From: Bacteroidota bacterium
Lineage (GTDB): Bacteria; Bacteroidota; Bacteroidia; Flavobacteriales; Flavobacteriaceae
DNA length: 64,000 nt
Reading direction: 5' to 3'
Assembly (NCBI GenBank): GCA_023434025.1
Contig: JAEYTL010000049.1
Coordinates: forward strand, 1 to 64,000
Shown: positions 43,229 through 53,611 of the stretch, one piece after another
How the letters are laid out: the number at the start of each line of letters is the position of its first letter
Position numbering within the stretch: position 1 is the first letter of the stretch
The notes under the pieces: model-generated
The model's input: the letters and a program-made list of their open reading frames with translations, nothing else
Told to the model about the DNA's origin: nothing
Databases searched by the model: none
Program-made: the position numbers and the translations under genes

Positions 43229-44941
43229 ATGGATGTACAAATTTGGACATATATTATCGTAGGAGCTACTTTTGCTCTTTATATCGGCATTGCAATCTGG
43301 TCTCGTGCCGGATCTACCAAAGAATTTTACGTTGCCGGTGGCGGTGTTTCACCGCTGGCTAACGGAATGGCTACGGCTGCCGACTGGATGTCGGCCGCTT
43401 CTTTTATCTCTATGGCCGGAATTATTTCGTTTGCCGGATATGACGGAGCGGTTTATCTGATGGGGTGGACAGGCGGTTATGTTTTATTAGCCTTATTATT
43501 AGCCCCTTATCTCAGAAAATTCGGAAAATTTACCGTGCCGGATTTTATCGGTGACCGTTATTATTCCAAAACCGCTCGTTCCGTAGCTGTTTTTTGTGCT
43601 TTGATTGTATCATTTACTTATGTAGCCGGGCAAATGCGTGGCGTAGGCGTGGTGTTTTCAAGATTTTTGGAAGTTGACATCAATACCGGTGTTATTATCG
43701 GTATGGTCATCGTTTTATTCTATGCTGTTTTAGGCGGAATGAAAGGGATTACCTATACGCAGGTTGCTCAATATTGTGTGTTGATATTTGCCTTTATGGT
43801 TCCTGCCATTTTTATTTCCATCCAAATGACAGGTAATCCCGTTCCGCAATTAGGAATGGGGGGGACGGTCGCTGACGGTTCCGGAACTTACTTGTTGGAT
43901 AAATTAAACGGTCTTCAAACGGAATTAGGTTTTGATGAATACACGAGCGGATCAAAATCCATGATCGATGTTTTTGCCATTACCTTAGCTTTAATGGTGG
44001 GAACGGCCGGATTGCCTCACGTAATTGTTCGCTTTTTTACGGTTAAAAAAGTTCGTGATGCCCGTAAATCGGCTGGCTGGGCATTGTTATTAATTGCTAT
44101 TCTTTATACAACCGCTCCTGCGGTAGCCGTTTTTGCAAAGGCAAATCTGATCCAGACCGTCAGCGATAAGGAATACAGTTCCATGCCGCAATGGTTTGTA
44201 AATTGGGAGAAAACTGGATTGTTAACATTTGAAGATAAAAATGCGGACGGAAAAATTCAATATGTTGCCGATAAAGAAACAAATGAATTAAAAATTGATA
44301 ATGACATTATGGTATTAGCTAACCCGGAAATTGCCAAGTTGCCCGATTGGGTTATTGCTTTAGTGGCGGCCGGAGCCCTGGCGGCCGCATTATCTACAGC
44401 GGCCGGATTATTATTGGTCATTTCTTCTTCTGTTTCGCATGATTTAATTAAGAAAATGATAAACCCCGGCATCTCTGAAAAAGGGGAGCTTTGGGCTGCC
44501 CGTGGCTCTGCGGCTGTAGCGGTTTGTATAGCCGGGTATTTCGGAATTAATCCGCCCGGATTTGTGGCAGCCGTCGTAGCTCTTGCATTTGGTTTAGCCG
44601 CAGCTTCATTTTTTCCGGCTATTATTTTAGGTATTTTTTATAAAAAAATGAACAAAGAGGGAGCCATAAGCGGAATGGCAGTTGGCATGTTACTGATGAT
44701 TTTCTATATGCTGAAATTTAAATTCGGTATCTTCGATGGTGGTAAAGAGGCTGTAGATTCTTTACATTCTGATTGGTGGTTCGGGATTTCACCCGAAGGT
44801 TTTGGAACTGTTGCCATGGTTGCTAACTTTATTGTAGCGTTAGTCGTGAATAAATTTACGCCGGAACCACCACCTGAAGTTCAGGAAATTGTAGAAAATA
44901 TCCGGATTCCGTCCGGAGCCGGAGAGGCAGTTGATCATTAA
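43229..44941 (+). CDS. sodium:solute (acetate/lactate) symporter large subunit
   Basis: The 570-aa protein has about 13 membrane helices and sodium:solute symporter motifs: AADWMSAASFISMAG near residue 50, GQMRGVGVVFSRFLE, ALAAALSTAAGLLLVISSS. The C-terminus is soluble. It belongs to the VC_2705 family paired with DUF4212. It imports acetate or a similar monocarboxylate with Na+, as the two CoA synthetases downstream suggest. Confidence 0.92.
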   Translation: MDVQIWTYIIVGATFALYIGIAIWSRAGSTKEFYVAGGGVSPLANGMATAADWMSAASFISMAGIISFAGYDGAVYLMGWTGGYVLLALLLAPYLRKFGKFTVPDFIGDRYYSKTARSVAVFCALIVSFTYVAGQMRGVGVVFSRFLEVDINTGVIIGMVIVLFYAVLGGMKGITYTQVAQYCVLIFAFMVPAIFISIQMTGNPVPQLGMGGTVADGSGTYLLDKLNGLQTELGFDEYTSGSKSMIDVFAITLALMVGTAGLPHVIVRFFTVKKVRDARKSAGWALLLIAILYTTAPAVAVFAKANLIQTVSDKEYSSMPQWFVNWEKTGLLTFEDKNADGKIQYVADKETNELKIDNDIMVLANPEIAKLPDWVIALVAAGALAAALSTAAGLLLVISSSVSHDLIKKMINPGISEKGELWAARGSAAVAVCIAGYFGINPPGFVAAVVALAFGLAAASFFPAIILGIFYKKMNKEGAISGMAVGMLLMIFYMLKFKFGIFDGGKEAVDSLHSDWWFGISPEGFGTVAMVANFIVALVVNKFTPEPPPEVQEIVENIRIPSGAGEAVDH

Positions 44942-45020
44942 TCGTTAAAAACAGGTTTTATCACTATCTCTGCTTTTGTTTTTTCAAAAGCAGAGATTGC
45001 GGTTAAACAGAAAAGCCAAA

Positions 45021-45215
45021 ATGAAAAAAAGACATCTTCAAAAATTTGTAATTCTTAGCTTGCTGTTATGGATAGCATTTAACTTTCCGATATTACTTTT
45101 GTTCAATAATGCGGAGGATATTTTAGGGATACCCATCATTTATTTTCACATTTTTTCAGTCTGGACGTTATCCATCATTGTGTCATTCCTTTTTTTAAAC
45201 AAATATAATGAATAG
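45021..45215 (+). CDS. small two-helix membrane protein
   Basis: The start is taken at MKKRHLQKFV (64 aa). Two hydrophobic segments fill the protein (FVILSLLLWIAFNFPILLLF and SVWTLSIIVSFLFL). The stop overlaps the start of the sensor kinase by eight bases, so the two are co-translated. Similar small proteins, I recall, accompany symporter-fused kinases. A role as a partner of the sensor is inferred. Confidence 0.7.
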   Translation: MKKRHLQKFVILSLLLWIAFNFPILLLFNNAEDILGIPIIYFHIFSVWTLSIIVSFLFLNKYNE

Positions 45216-47901
45216 CGGATTTTTATTAGTCATATTACTGCTGTACCTCGGCTTGCTTTTCTTTATTGCACAATGGGCAGAACGGAAAAGCAATTCAAAA
45301 TGGACTAATAATCCCTACATCTATTCGCTTTCACTCGCTGTTTACTGCACAACCTGGACCTATTACGGCAGTGTTGGTGTGGCCGCCGGTTCCGGTCTGA
45401 ACTATATCCCGATTTACCTTGGTCCGGTAATTGCTTTTCCGGCATGGATTGTTATTTTAAAAAAAATTATCCGGATTTCCAGGGTCAGTAAAATTTCCAG
45501 TATAGCCGATTTTATTTCGCTTCGCTACGGAAACAGTCGCTTTCTCGGAGCTTTGGTTACCCTGATTTCACTAATGGCGATTTTACCGTATATCGGATTA
45601 CAGTTAAAAGCGATTTCAGAAACATTTCATATCGTAACCAGTTCTCCTGAAACCCATAATGTGTTTTTAGACACGTCTACTTATGTAGCCTTGGTTTTAG
45701 CTCTTTTTGCTTCCTTTTACGGAACCCGCTATGTAGACGCTTCCGAAAAAAGAAAAGGAATTGTAACCGCTGTTGCCTTGGAATCTTTGCTGAAGTTATT
45801 CTTTTTCATCATTTTGGGACTATATGTCACCTTTTATGTTTTTGACGGGTTTGATGCCATTTATGCCAAAGCTTCACTGATGGAAAATTTTAAAGAGAGA
45901 AACACAATCAACGGCTTAGAAGGAGCTATGAACTGGATGATGCTCGTTGTTTTGTCTTTCTTTTCCATCTTTTTGTTACCAAGGCAATTTCATATGTCAA
46001 TCGTTGAAAATAACCGTGAAAAACACATTCAGACAGCCATTTGGTTGTTTCCGTTATACCTGTTGTTATTCAATCTGTTTGTTTATCCGATTGCTTGGGG
46101 AGGAAATATTTTATTTGAAGGTAAAAATGTCAATTCAGATATGTTTTCCTTATTAATTCCACAATTTTTTGACCATACGTTTATGACGGTTTTGGTCTTT
46201 CTGGGCGGTTTTTCAGCTGCTATTTCAATGATTGTAGTTTCTTCAATTACACTTTCTACGATGCTAAGCAATAATTTATTAATTCCGTACGGGTTATTAG
46301 GCACATTACAAAAAGATAACCAGGAAAGTAACAGTGAACGAATCGTAAACATCCGGAGAATTGGTATTTTTTTATTAATTATTCTGGCTTTCATTTACTA
46401 CCGTTATTTTATCATGGACTTTTCGCTGGTATCGGTCGGAATGATTTCGTTTGTCATCGTAGCTCAATTAGGACCGGCCTTTTTTGGAGCCCTTTTCTGG
46501 AAAAGAGGCTCGTTAAACGGAGCTGTTGCAGGCATTATGACTGGAATGCTGATCTGTTTCTACACCATCATGCTTCCTTTTTTGCTGAGCTCCGTTAACC
46601 CGGAAAGCAACTTTTTTAAAGAAGGTTTTTTTGGTTATGCTTTTCTGCAGCCCTTTCAGTTATTCGGATTAGATTACCTTGAACCGATTCCGCACGCCCT
46701 TTTTTGGAGCTTATTGTTCAATGCTTTGGTATATATGATTGTTTCGGTAAGTTTTAAAGGAAATTACCGTGAACGCAATTATGCCGAAATGTTTGTAGAT
46801 ATTGACAAGTATATCAATAACCTCGAAAATGCCTTTGTATGGAAAGGTACGGCTTATATATCGGACATAGAGAAAGTATTAAAACGCTTTTTGGGAGAAG
46901 AACAAACCAACCGGGCACTTTCTATTTTTAAAGTAAAATACAATATTGCTCCCGATGATTTAATGGCAGATGCCCGTTTAATTAAATTTGCCGAAAACCT
47001 GTTAACCGGTCACATCGGAACCGCTTCTGCCAAAATTCTAATTGAAAGTGTAACCAAAGAAGACAAAATCAGTTTACCGGAAGTCTTGAAAATACTGGAA
47101 GAATCAAAAGAAAATCTGATCATTAATAAAAAACTGACCGAAACATCCAATGAATTAAAAGAACTTTCGGCACAGTTAAAAAAAGCAAATGCAACACTGG
47201 TTTTAAAAGACAGGCAAAAAGATGAGTTTTTAGATACGGTTACCCATGAATTGCGGACTCCGATTACAGCCATTCGTGCCGCCAGTGAAATTTTGCATGA
47301 CGATGACGAAATCCCGGATGAGCTTAAAAAACAGTTTTTACAAAATATTATTACCGAATCCGATCGTTTGAATCGTTTGATTGACAAGATCCTGGATTTA
47401 GAAAAATTTGAAACCGGAAAACAGCGAATTTTCCCGATACAGGGAAATATTGTTCAAACCATAGCAAAATCGCTTTCACCTCTGCAGCAATTGATCTCCA
47501 ACAAAAAGCTTCATGTTGAATTTGATGAAAATCAAGCCGCAGTTAAAATAAGTTACGATGAAGAACGCATTATTCAGGTGATTACAAATCTGGTATCTAA
47601 TGCGATCAAATTTGCTGATGAAAAAGAAGGAATTATTATCATTACTGTTTCCGGCAGAAAAGAAGATTTTATTAAGGTCAACGTTTTTAATAACGGAAAG
47701 GGTGTAAATGAAGACGATTTAGAATCCATTTTCGACAAGTTTTATCAATCAAGTAATCAAAATATTAAGAAACCCATCGGGAGTGGTTTAGGACTGGCCA
47801 TTTGCAAACAAATCATCGAAGCACACAAAGGCAGGATCTGGGCCGAGAATGTGCACAATGGTGTTACTTTTTCTTTCACACTTCCTAACAATTCAGAATA
47901 A
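45208..47901 (+). CDS. sensor histidine kinase with symporter-like N-terminus
   Basis: The 897-aa protein has about 13 N-terminal membrane helices of the sodium:solute symporter fold (residues 1-520, YCTTWTYYGSVG, STMLSNNLLIPYG). A linker follows. Then come HisKA (DTVTHELRTPITAIRAASEIL, with the phosphorylated His near residue 678) and HATPase_c (NLVSNAIKFA, GSGLGLAICKQIIEAH). It resembles CbrA-type kinases that sense substrate flux. Its partner regulator begins two bases after the stop. Confidence 0.92.
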   Translation: MNSGFLLVILLLYLGLLFFIAQWAERKSNSKWTNNPYIYSLSLAVYCTTWTYYGSVGVAAGSGLNYIPIYLGPVIAFPAWIVILKKIIRISRVSKISSIADFISLRYGNSRFLGALVTLISLMAILPYIGLQLKAISETFHIVTSSPETHNVFLDTSTYVALVLALFASFYGTRYVDASEKRKGIVTAVALESLLKLFFFIILGLYVTFYVFDGFDAIYAKASLMENFKERNTINGLEGAMNWMMLVVLSFFSIFLLPRQFHMSIVENNREKHIQTAIWLFPLYLLLFNLFVYPIAWGGNILFEGKNVNSDMFSLLIPQFFDHTFMTVLVFLGGFSAAISMIVVSSITLSTMLSNNLLIPYGLLGTLQKDNQESNSERIVNIRRIGIFLLIILAFIYYRYFIMDFSLVSVGMISFVIVAQLGPAFFGALFWKRGSLNGAVAGIMTGMLICFYTIMLPFLLSSVNPESNFFKEGFFGYAFLQPFQLFGLDYLEPIPHALFWSLLFNALVYMIVSVSFKGNYRERNYAEMFVDIDKYINNLENAFVWKGTAYISDIEKVLKRFLGEEQTNRALSIFKVKYNIAPDDLMADARLIKFAENLLTGHIGTASAKILIESVTKEDKISLPEVLKILEESKENLIINKKLTETSNELKELSAQLKKANATLVLKDRQKDEFLDTVTHELRTPITAIRAASEILHDDDEIPDELKKQFLQNIITESDRLNRLIDKILDLEKFETGKQRIFPIQGNIVQTIAKSLSPLQQLISNKKLHVEFDENQAAVKISYDEERIIQVITNLVSNAIKFADEKEGIIIITVSGRKEDFIKVNVFNNGKGVNEDDLESIFDKFYQSSNQNIKKPIGSGLGLAICKQIIEAHKGRIWAENVHNGVTFSFTLPNNSE

Positions 47902-47903
47902 TT

Positions 47904-48272
47904 ATGAAAAAAATTTTATTAGTAGATGACGAACCCAACATTATCATGTCGCTGGAATACACCTTCAAAAAACAAAATTTTGAAGTATTCATTGCCCGTG
48001 ACGGAGAGGAAGCGTTGGATATTTTAAAAAGCGAACAACCTGATTTAATTATACTGGATATTATGATGCCCAATGTGGATGGATATGCCACAATTGAATC
48101 GGTGAAAAAAAATGAAAGCCTGGCCGATTGTAAAGTTATTTTTCTCTCCGCCAAAAACAAAGAAAGCGACATCGAAAAAGGAATGCAATTGGGAGCAAAC
48201 GCTTATATGACCAAGCCTTTCTCAATTAAAAAATTAGTAGAATTAGTGAACGAGCTAGTAAGTGATTCGTAA
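47904..48272 (+). CDS. single-domain response regulator
   Basis: The 122-aa protein is a CheY-like receiver. The acidic pair is in VDDEPNI, the phospho-acceptor Asp in LIILDIMMPNVDGY near residue 52, the Ser/Thr in FLSAKNK, and the Lys in MTKPFS. It has no output domain, so it must act through another protein, perhaps a helix-turn-helix regulator. It directly follows its kinase. Confidence 0.93.
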   Translation: MKKILLVDDEPNIIMSLEYTFKKQNFEVFIARDGEEALDILKSEQPDLIILDIMMPNVDGYATIESVKKNESLADCKVIFLSAKNKESDIEKGMQLGANAYMTKPFSIKKLVELVNELVSDS

Positions 48273-48327
48273 TCATAAAATTTACAAAAGCGATGTCTCG
48301 CTGCAACAACTCAGCAACTCAAAAAAA

Positions 48328-50223
48328 ATGAACTATTCAGATTTCTATCAAAAAAGTCTTGAGCATCCGGAACAATTCTGGCAAGAACAGGCAGAACATA
48401 TTCACTGGTTTAAAAAACCGCAAACCATTTTGTCTAAGGATAAAAACGATTACCCGCTTTGGTATGCCGATGGCGTATTAAACGCTTGTTATTTGGCTTT
48501 AGACAAACATATTGAAGATGGTTTTGGCGAACAAACAGCAATCATTTATGATGCTCCGGTGACACAAACCGTTAAAAAATATACCTATAATGAAGTGAAA
48601 ACCGAAGTAGCTCAATTAGCCGGAGGCTTACTTTCGTTAGGCATCAGAAAAGGAGAAACGGCTGTAATTTATATGCCTATGATTCCGCAGGCTGCTTTTG
48701 CCATGCTGGCTTGTGCCCGGATCGGCGTGACACATTCCGTTGTTTTTGGAGGGTTTGCTCCACATGAATTAGCCATCCGGATTGACGATTGCAAACCCCG
48801 CATCATCTTAACCGCTTCCTCCGGAATAGAAGTAGATCGATTAATCGCTTATAAACCGTTAGTGGATCAGGCCATTGAACTGGCCGGTCATAAACCCAAA
48901 AAAGTAGTGGTTCTAAACCGGAAATTGGGAGCGAGGGTTCCATTTAAAAAATACGATGTGGATTATGATGCTTTGGTTTACGGTTCTGAGGAAGCCGCCT
49001 GTGTTCCGGTGGAAGCTCCGCATCCGCTGTATGTTTTATATACGTCTGGCACTACCGGAAAGCCAAAAGGAATTGTAAGAGATACAGGCGGTTATGCCGC
49101 CGCACTTAAATTTTCGATGCAATACATTTACGGTGTTCAGCCCGGTGAAGTCTTTTGGGCCGCTTCTGATGTGGGCTGGGTGGTAGGCCACAGTTATATT
49201 GTGTACGGACCGCTCATTAACCGGAATACAACCGTGTTGTTTGAAGGAAAACCGATCAAAACACCTGACGCTTCCACTTTCTGGCGGGTGATCTCAGAAC
49301 ACCGGGTGAAGGTGATGTTTACGGCTCCAACTGCCATTCGTGCCATTAAAAAAGAAGATCCGGAAGGCAAATTCATCAGGCAATATGATTTATCTTGTTT
49401 GCGAACACAATTCCTGGCAGGAGAACGTTGCGATGCAGCCACTTTGGCATGGTATAATGAGCATATCCCGGTTCCGGCAATTGACCACTGGTGGCAAACT
49501 GAATCGGGATGGCCGATGATTGCTAACATGATGGGGATAGAATTTTTACCCATCAAACCCGGTTCGGCAGGAAAAGCAGTTTCAGGATATGATATTCGGA
49601 TTCTTAACGATAATGGAGAAGAGGTTGGTGCCGACGAAGAAGGTTTCGTAGTGATCAAACTCCCCTTGCCACCCGGAACCATGTTAGACTTATGGAACGA
49701 TAGTGAACGGTTCAAATCCGGTTATCTGACTAAATTTCCGGGGTATTATTTCTCCGGAGATGGCGGCTTTAAAGATAAAGACGGCTATATTTACATCACC
49801 GGAAGAGTAGATGATGTGATCAATGTGGCCGGCCATCGCCTGTCAACCGCCGAAATGGAAGAAATCGTAGCTTCTCATTCCGCAGTGGCAGAGTGTGCTG
49901 TAATTGGGGTTAATGATGAACTTCGGGGGCAGATTCCGCTGGCCATGGTTGTTATCAAAACCGGAAATGAAACCGAGCACTTTCAACTGGAATATGAAAT
50001 TGTACAATTAATCCGTGACAAAATCGGTGCTGTTGCCTGTTTGCGAAATGTAATGGTGGTGCAACGCCTGCCTAAAACACGCTCGGGAAAGATCCTCAGA
50101 AAGCTGTTGCGGAATATTGCAGATAAAACCGAATTTCAGATTCCGTCCACCATTGATGACGAGTTGATTATAAACGAAATTAAAGACGTTATTGAGAAAT
50201 ATGCCGTTTTGAGACAGAAATAA
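48328..50223 (+). CDS. acyl-CoA synthetase, propionate/acetate type
   Basis: The ATG opening MNYSDFYQKS is chosen; a GTG further upstream would overlap the response regulator. The 631-aa AMP-binding enzyme has YTSGTTGKPKGIV near residue 245, ASDVGWVVGHSY, DHWWQTESGWPM, SGDGGFKDKDGY and PKTRSGKILRKLLR at the end. These match the PrpE/acetyl-CoA synthetase branch. It follows the two-component pair by 55 bases. Confidence 0.9.
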   Translation: MNYSDFYQKSLEHPEQFWQEQAEHIHWFKKPQTILSKDKNDYPLWYADGVLNACYLALDKHIEDGFGEQTAIIYDAPVTQTVKKYTYNEVKTEVAQLAGGLLSLGIRKGETAVIYMPMIPQAAFAMLACARIGVTHSVVFGGFAPHELAIRIDDCKPRIILTASSGIEVDRLIAYKPLVDQAIELAGHKPKKVVVLNRKLGARVPFKKYDVDYDALVYGSEEAACVPVEAPHPLYVLYTSGTTGKPKGIVRDTGGYAAALKFSMQYIYGVQPGEVFWAASDVGWVVGHSYIVYGPLINRNTTVLFEGKPIKTPDASTFWRVISEHRVKVMFTAPTAIRAIKKEDPEGKFIRQYDLSCLRTQFLAGERCDAATLAWYNEHIPVPAIDHWWQTESGWPMIANMMGIEFLPIKPGSAGKAVSGYDIRILNDNGEEVGADEEGFVVIKLPLPPGTMLDLWNDSERFKSGYLTKFPGYYFSGDGGFKDKDGYIYITGRVDDVINVAGHRLSTAEMEEIVASHSAVAECAVIGVNDELRGQIPLAMVVIKTGNETEHFQLEYEIVQLIRDKIGAVACLRNVMVVQRLPKTRSGKILRKLLRNIADKTEFQIPSTIDDELIINEIKDVIEKYAVLRQK

Positions 50224-50329
50224 AATTAAAAATGCAATTTTATCTATATCTTTTTAGCAAAGATACATTGGTGGTAAAAAATAGAATCGTTATTTTTACA
50301 TAAAAATTAGACTAAAAAACAGCAGCATC

Positions 50330-52237
50330 ATGAGTTACTATAAAATACATGATTTAGAAAATTATTTCAAAATGTATAAAAAATCGGTCCGTGAACCCCG
50401 AAAGTTTTGGGACCGCATTGCCGATGAGAACTTTACCTGGTACCAGAAATGGGACAAAGTATTTGAATTTGATATGCAGGAAGCTCAATTCAAATGGTTT
50501 GTAGATGCCAAAGTAAACATTACCAAAAACTGCATTGATCGTCATCTGGCCCGAAGAGGAGACAAAACGGCGATTATTTTTGAACCGAACAATCCGGACG
50601 AAGAAGCCCAGCATATTACCTATTCTGATTTATATGCGCGAGTGGCAAAGATGGCCAATGTATTGCGGGATCAGGGTATCAGGAAAGGGGACAGGGTTTG
50701 TATTTACCTGCCGATGATTCCGGAACTGGCGGTAGCCGTTTTGGCCTGTGCCCGGATCGGAGCCGTTCATTCCGTCATTTTTGCCGGATTTTCTGCTTCG
50801 GCTGTATCGGCAAGAATCAATGACTGTGAATGTAAAATGGTCATTACCTCTGATGGCGGCTATCGCGGAAATAAAACCATTAATTTAAAGGGTATTATTG
50901 ATGAAGCATTAGAAAAAACGCCCTGTGTAGAAAGGGTTCTGGTGGTTAAACGAACGCACGAGGCAATAAACATGAAGCATGGTCGTGACCTTTGGCTGGA
51001 ACCACTTTTAGAAGAAGCTGTTCCGAATAACGTAGCCGAAATTATGGATGCAGAAGATCCGTTGTTTATTCTTTACACATCAGGCTCAACCGGAAAACCC
51101 AAAGGTATGCTTCACACGACCGCAGGTTATATGGTTTATACAGCCTATACATTTAAAAATGTGTTCAATTACGAAGAGAATGATATTTATTGGTGTACGG
51201 CCGATATAGGCTGGATTACCGGACATTCGTATATTTTATACGGACCGTTATTGAATGGTGCAACAACCGTCATTTTTGAAGGTGTGCCTTCCTATCCGAA
51301 TTTCAGTCGTTTTTGGGAAGTAATTGAAAAGCATAAAATAACACAGTTTTATACCGCTCCGACTGCCATTCGTGCGTTGGCAAAAGAGAGTATTGATTAT
51401 GTGCAATCCTACCCGTTAAAATCATTAAAAGTGATTGGGTCAGTTGGCGAACCGATTAATGAAGAAGCCTGGCACTGGTATAATGATCATGTAGGAGGAA
51501 AACGTTGCCCGTTGGTGGATACCTGGTGGCAAACCGAAACGGGCGGAATCATGATTTCACCGATACCTTTTGTTACTCCCACCAAACCTACGTATGCCTC
51601 ATTACCGCTACCGGGTATTCAACCCGTTCTGATGGATGAACTGAGAAATGAAATTGAAGGTAATCAGGTTACCGGAAGCTTGTGTATCAAATTTCCGTGG
51701 CCGTCTATGGCCAGAAGTATCTGGGGAGATCATCAACGCTATAAAGAGACGTATTTCTCTGCTTTTCCGGGCAAGTACTTCACCGGAGACGGGGCATTGC
51801 GGGATGAAGTGGGGTATTACCGGATTACCGGTAGAGTAGATGATGTCATCATTGTTTCCGGTCATAATTTGGGAACAGCTCCGATTGAAGATTCTATCAA
51901 TGAACATCCGGCTGTAGCAGAAAGTGCCATTGTTGGTTTTCCGCATGATGTCAAAGGAAATGCTCTGTATGGCTTTGTGATCTTAAAAGAATCCGGAGAA
52001 AGCAGAAACCACGATAATTTACGCAAAGAAATCAATCAGCAGATTTCCGATCAGATCGGACCGATTGCCAAATTGGATAAAATTCAGTTTGTTTCCGGCT
52101 TGCCCAAAACCAGAAGCGGAAAAATCATGCGTCGTATTTTGCGAAAAATAGCAGAAGGTGATTATTCAAATTTTGGCGATATAACCACTTTGTTAAATCC
52201 TGAAATTGTAGAGGAAATTAAAGAGGGTAAACTATAA
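50330..52237 (+). CDS. acs: acetate--CoA ligase
   Basis: The 635-aa enzyme carries the Acs motifs: VFEFDMQEAQFKWF near the N-terminus, YTSGSTGKPKGML near residue 246, TADIGWITGHSY, DTWWQTETGGIMISP, TGDGALRDEVGYY and PKTRSGKIMRR with the catalytic Lys that is acetylated in E. coli Acs. It turns acetate, ATP and CoA into acetyl-CoA. It is closely related to the upstream synthetase, so the pair may cover acetate and propionate. Confidence 0.96.
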   Translation: MSYYKIHDLENYFKMYKKSVREPRKFWDRIADENFTWYQKWDKVFEFDMQEAQFKWFVDAKVNITKNCIDRHLARRGDKTAIIFEPNNPDEEAQHITYSDLYARVAKMANVLRDQGIRKGDRVCIYLPMIPELAVAVLACARIGAVHSVIFAGFSASAVSARINDCECKMVITSDGGYRGNKTINLKGIIDEALEKTPCVERVLVVKRTHEAINMKHGRDLWLEPLLEEAVPNNVAEIMDAEDPLFILYTSGSTGKPKGMLHTTAGYMVYTAYTFKNVFNYEENDIYWCTADIGWITGHSYILYGPLLNGATTVIFEGVPSYPNFSRFWEVIEKHKITQFYTAPTAIRALAKESIDYVQSYPLKSLKVIGSVGEPINEEAWHWYNDHVGGKRCPLVDTWWQTETGGIMISPIPFVTPTKPTYASLPLPGIQPVLMDELRNEIEGNQVTGSLCIKFPWPSMARSIWGDHQRYKETYFSAFPGKYFTGDGALRDEVGYYRITGRVDDVIIVSGHNLGTAPIEDSINEHPAVAESAIVGFPHDVKGNALYGFVILKESGESRNHDNLRKEINQQISDQIGPIAKLDKIQFVSGLPKTRSGKIMRRILRKIAEGDYSNFGDITTLLNPEIVEEIKEGKL

Positions 52238-52249
52238 TTGATAAAATTA

Positions 52250-52285
52250 AAAAAACCGCCTGATTTTAAATCTGGGCGGTTTTTT
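52250..52285 (+). terminator. intrinsic terminator after acs
   Basis: AAAAAACCGCC pairs perfectly with GGCGGTTTTTT around a 14-base loop. It ends the acetate operon. Confidence 0.92.
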
Positions 52286-52301
52286 ACTTAATCGTTACAT
52301 T

Positions 52302-52547
52302 ATGAAAGAACAAGATTTAACCAAACTAACTGTTGAAGAATTAAAATCAAAGGCAAAGTCGCTAAGAATGGTGTCTGTTATACTTTTAGCAGCAATGTTC
52401 ATCATGGTTATCAGCGGTATATTTTTTATGATGAAGACGAAAAGCACCGCTTTAACATTATTACCCATTGCATTCTTGCCGCTGGTCATTATATTTTCAA
52501 GCCAGTTGAAAAAAGTTCAGGAAGAACTGAAAAAACGAGCATCATAA
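52302..52547 (+). CDS. small two-helix membrane protein
   Basis: The 81-aa protein has a charged N-terminal helix and two membrane segments (VILLAAMFIMVISGIFFMM and LTLLPIAFLPLVIIF). A charged end (KKVQEELKKR) follows. No family is recognised. It is convergent with the SIMPL-domain gene, whose stop lies at the next base. Confidence 0.65.
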   Translation: MKEQDLTKLTVEELKSKAKSLRMVSVILLAAMFIMVISGIFFMMKTKSTALTLLPIAFLPLVIIFSSQLKKVQEELKKRAS

Positions 52548-53453
52548 TTATTGCTTTTTCCGATAGGTCATCGTGATTTCCATTACATACTGCATGCCAA
52601 CAACCGGCGAATCAGCATTCATAATTTTGTCATAGCCTTGCGGATTTAATCCATCATAGTAGAATGTTTTGCTTTTTCGCTCTTCTTTCCGGATAATCTG
52701 TTTATCATAATAACGTGAATTACTGGAAGTATTGAGCTCTGAAGATTCAAACGCAGCAAAATTTTTGTATTGGGAAGTAGGTGAAATAGCAGCAAAGTGC
52801 ACTTGGATTGCAGGCGTATCTTCAGCCCCTTCATCAATGTGGTTCCGCATCTGGTTTTTTCTGACAGCCACCAGTTTCTGAGCTTCTTCAAACATTTGTG
52901 CATAAATTTTGTCTGCATCTAAATTCACATAATCTACCTTTATAATGTTATAAATGTCAAAATCGGAGGCTTTTTCAACTAAATCATCAAATGAAATCTG
53001 ATTGGAAAACCGGAGAATGATATTCTTCTTAATTTCATACCCGGCATCCACCTGATTCACTTTGATCTGCGATCCCTGAGTTTCCGATTCGTAATCATAA
53101 ATTTTATTCTGAGTAATAAAATCAACAAAAATTCCTTCTTCCTTTACCCCTAATTTTTTAGCGGCCGTCTTGAAGCCCTGAATACGCTGATTGATCTTAG
53201 CGTTGCATTCTTTTACAGACGGAGCTTCCTGGTTTAAACCAAAAGTAACAATGTAGGCATCCGTTTTTACGTTATTCAGGATTTTAATACGGTAAAGCGC
53301 CTCGCTTTTAGATTGCACAACCCGTTGATAATCGCCATTACTCACGTAGGATGAATGATGATACCGGTTTGTATTTCCATACAACTCATTGGAACCCTGA
53401 GCCTGGGTTTTGAAAATTGAAACTAAACAAATTGATAAAAAAACTGTTCTCAT
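52548..53453 (-). CDS. exported SIMPL-domain (DUF541) protein
   Basis: The start is set at MRTVFLSICLV, which gives a clean signal peptide ending TQAQG (301 aa). The SIMPL region covers about residues 45-240 (AYIVTFGLNQEAPSVKECNAK, INQRIQG, AKKLGVKEEGIFVDF, FEEAQKLVAVRKNQM). Related proteins are periplasmic and beta-rich, of uncertain function. The upstream in-frame extension is in a gap of low coding quality. Confidence 0.8.
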   Translation of the reverse strand: MRTVFLSICLVSIFKTQAQGSNELYGNTNRYHHSSYVSNGDYQRVVQSKSEALYRIKILNNVKTDAYIVTFGLNQEAPSVKECNAKINQRIQGFKTAAKKLGVKEEGIFVDFITQNKIYDYESETQGSQIKVNQVDAGYEIKKNIILRFSNQISFDDLVEKASDFDIYNIIKVDYVNLDADKIYAQMFEEAQKLVAVRKNQMRNHIDEGAEDTPAIQVHFAAISPTSQYKNFAAFESSELNTSSNSRYYDKQIIRKEERKSKTFYYDGLNPQGYDKIMNADSPVVGMQYVMEITMTYRKKQ

Positions 53454-53611
53454 GACAAATGATTTTAAAATTAATGAGGCAAGAATACGGACTCCTTTTA
53501 AAATTGATTCGGTAAAACCGCTTTCTAAGCACTGTAATTGGTTTTCCAAACATTTACAGTAGTTTTACAGTATCGAATTAAAACCGTATTTTTATTTTCG
53601 AAATCAATTTT

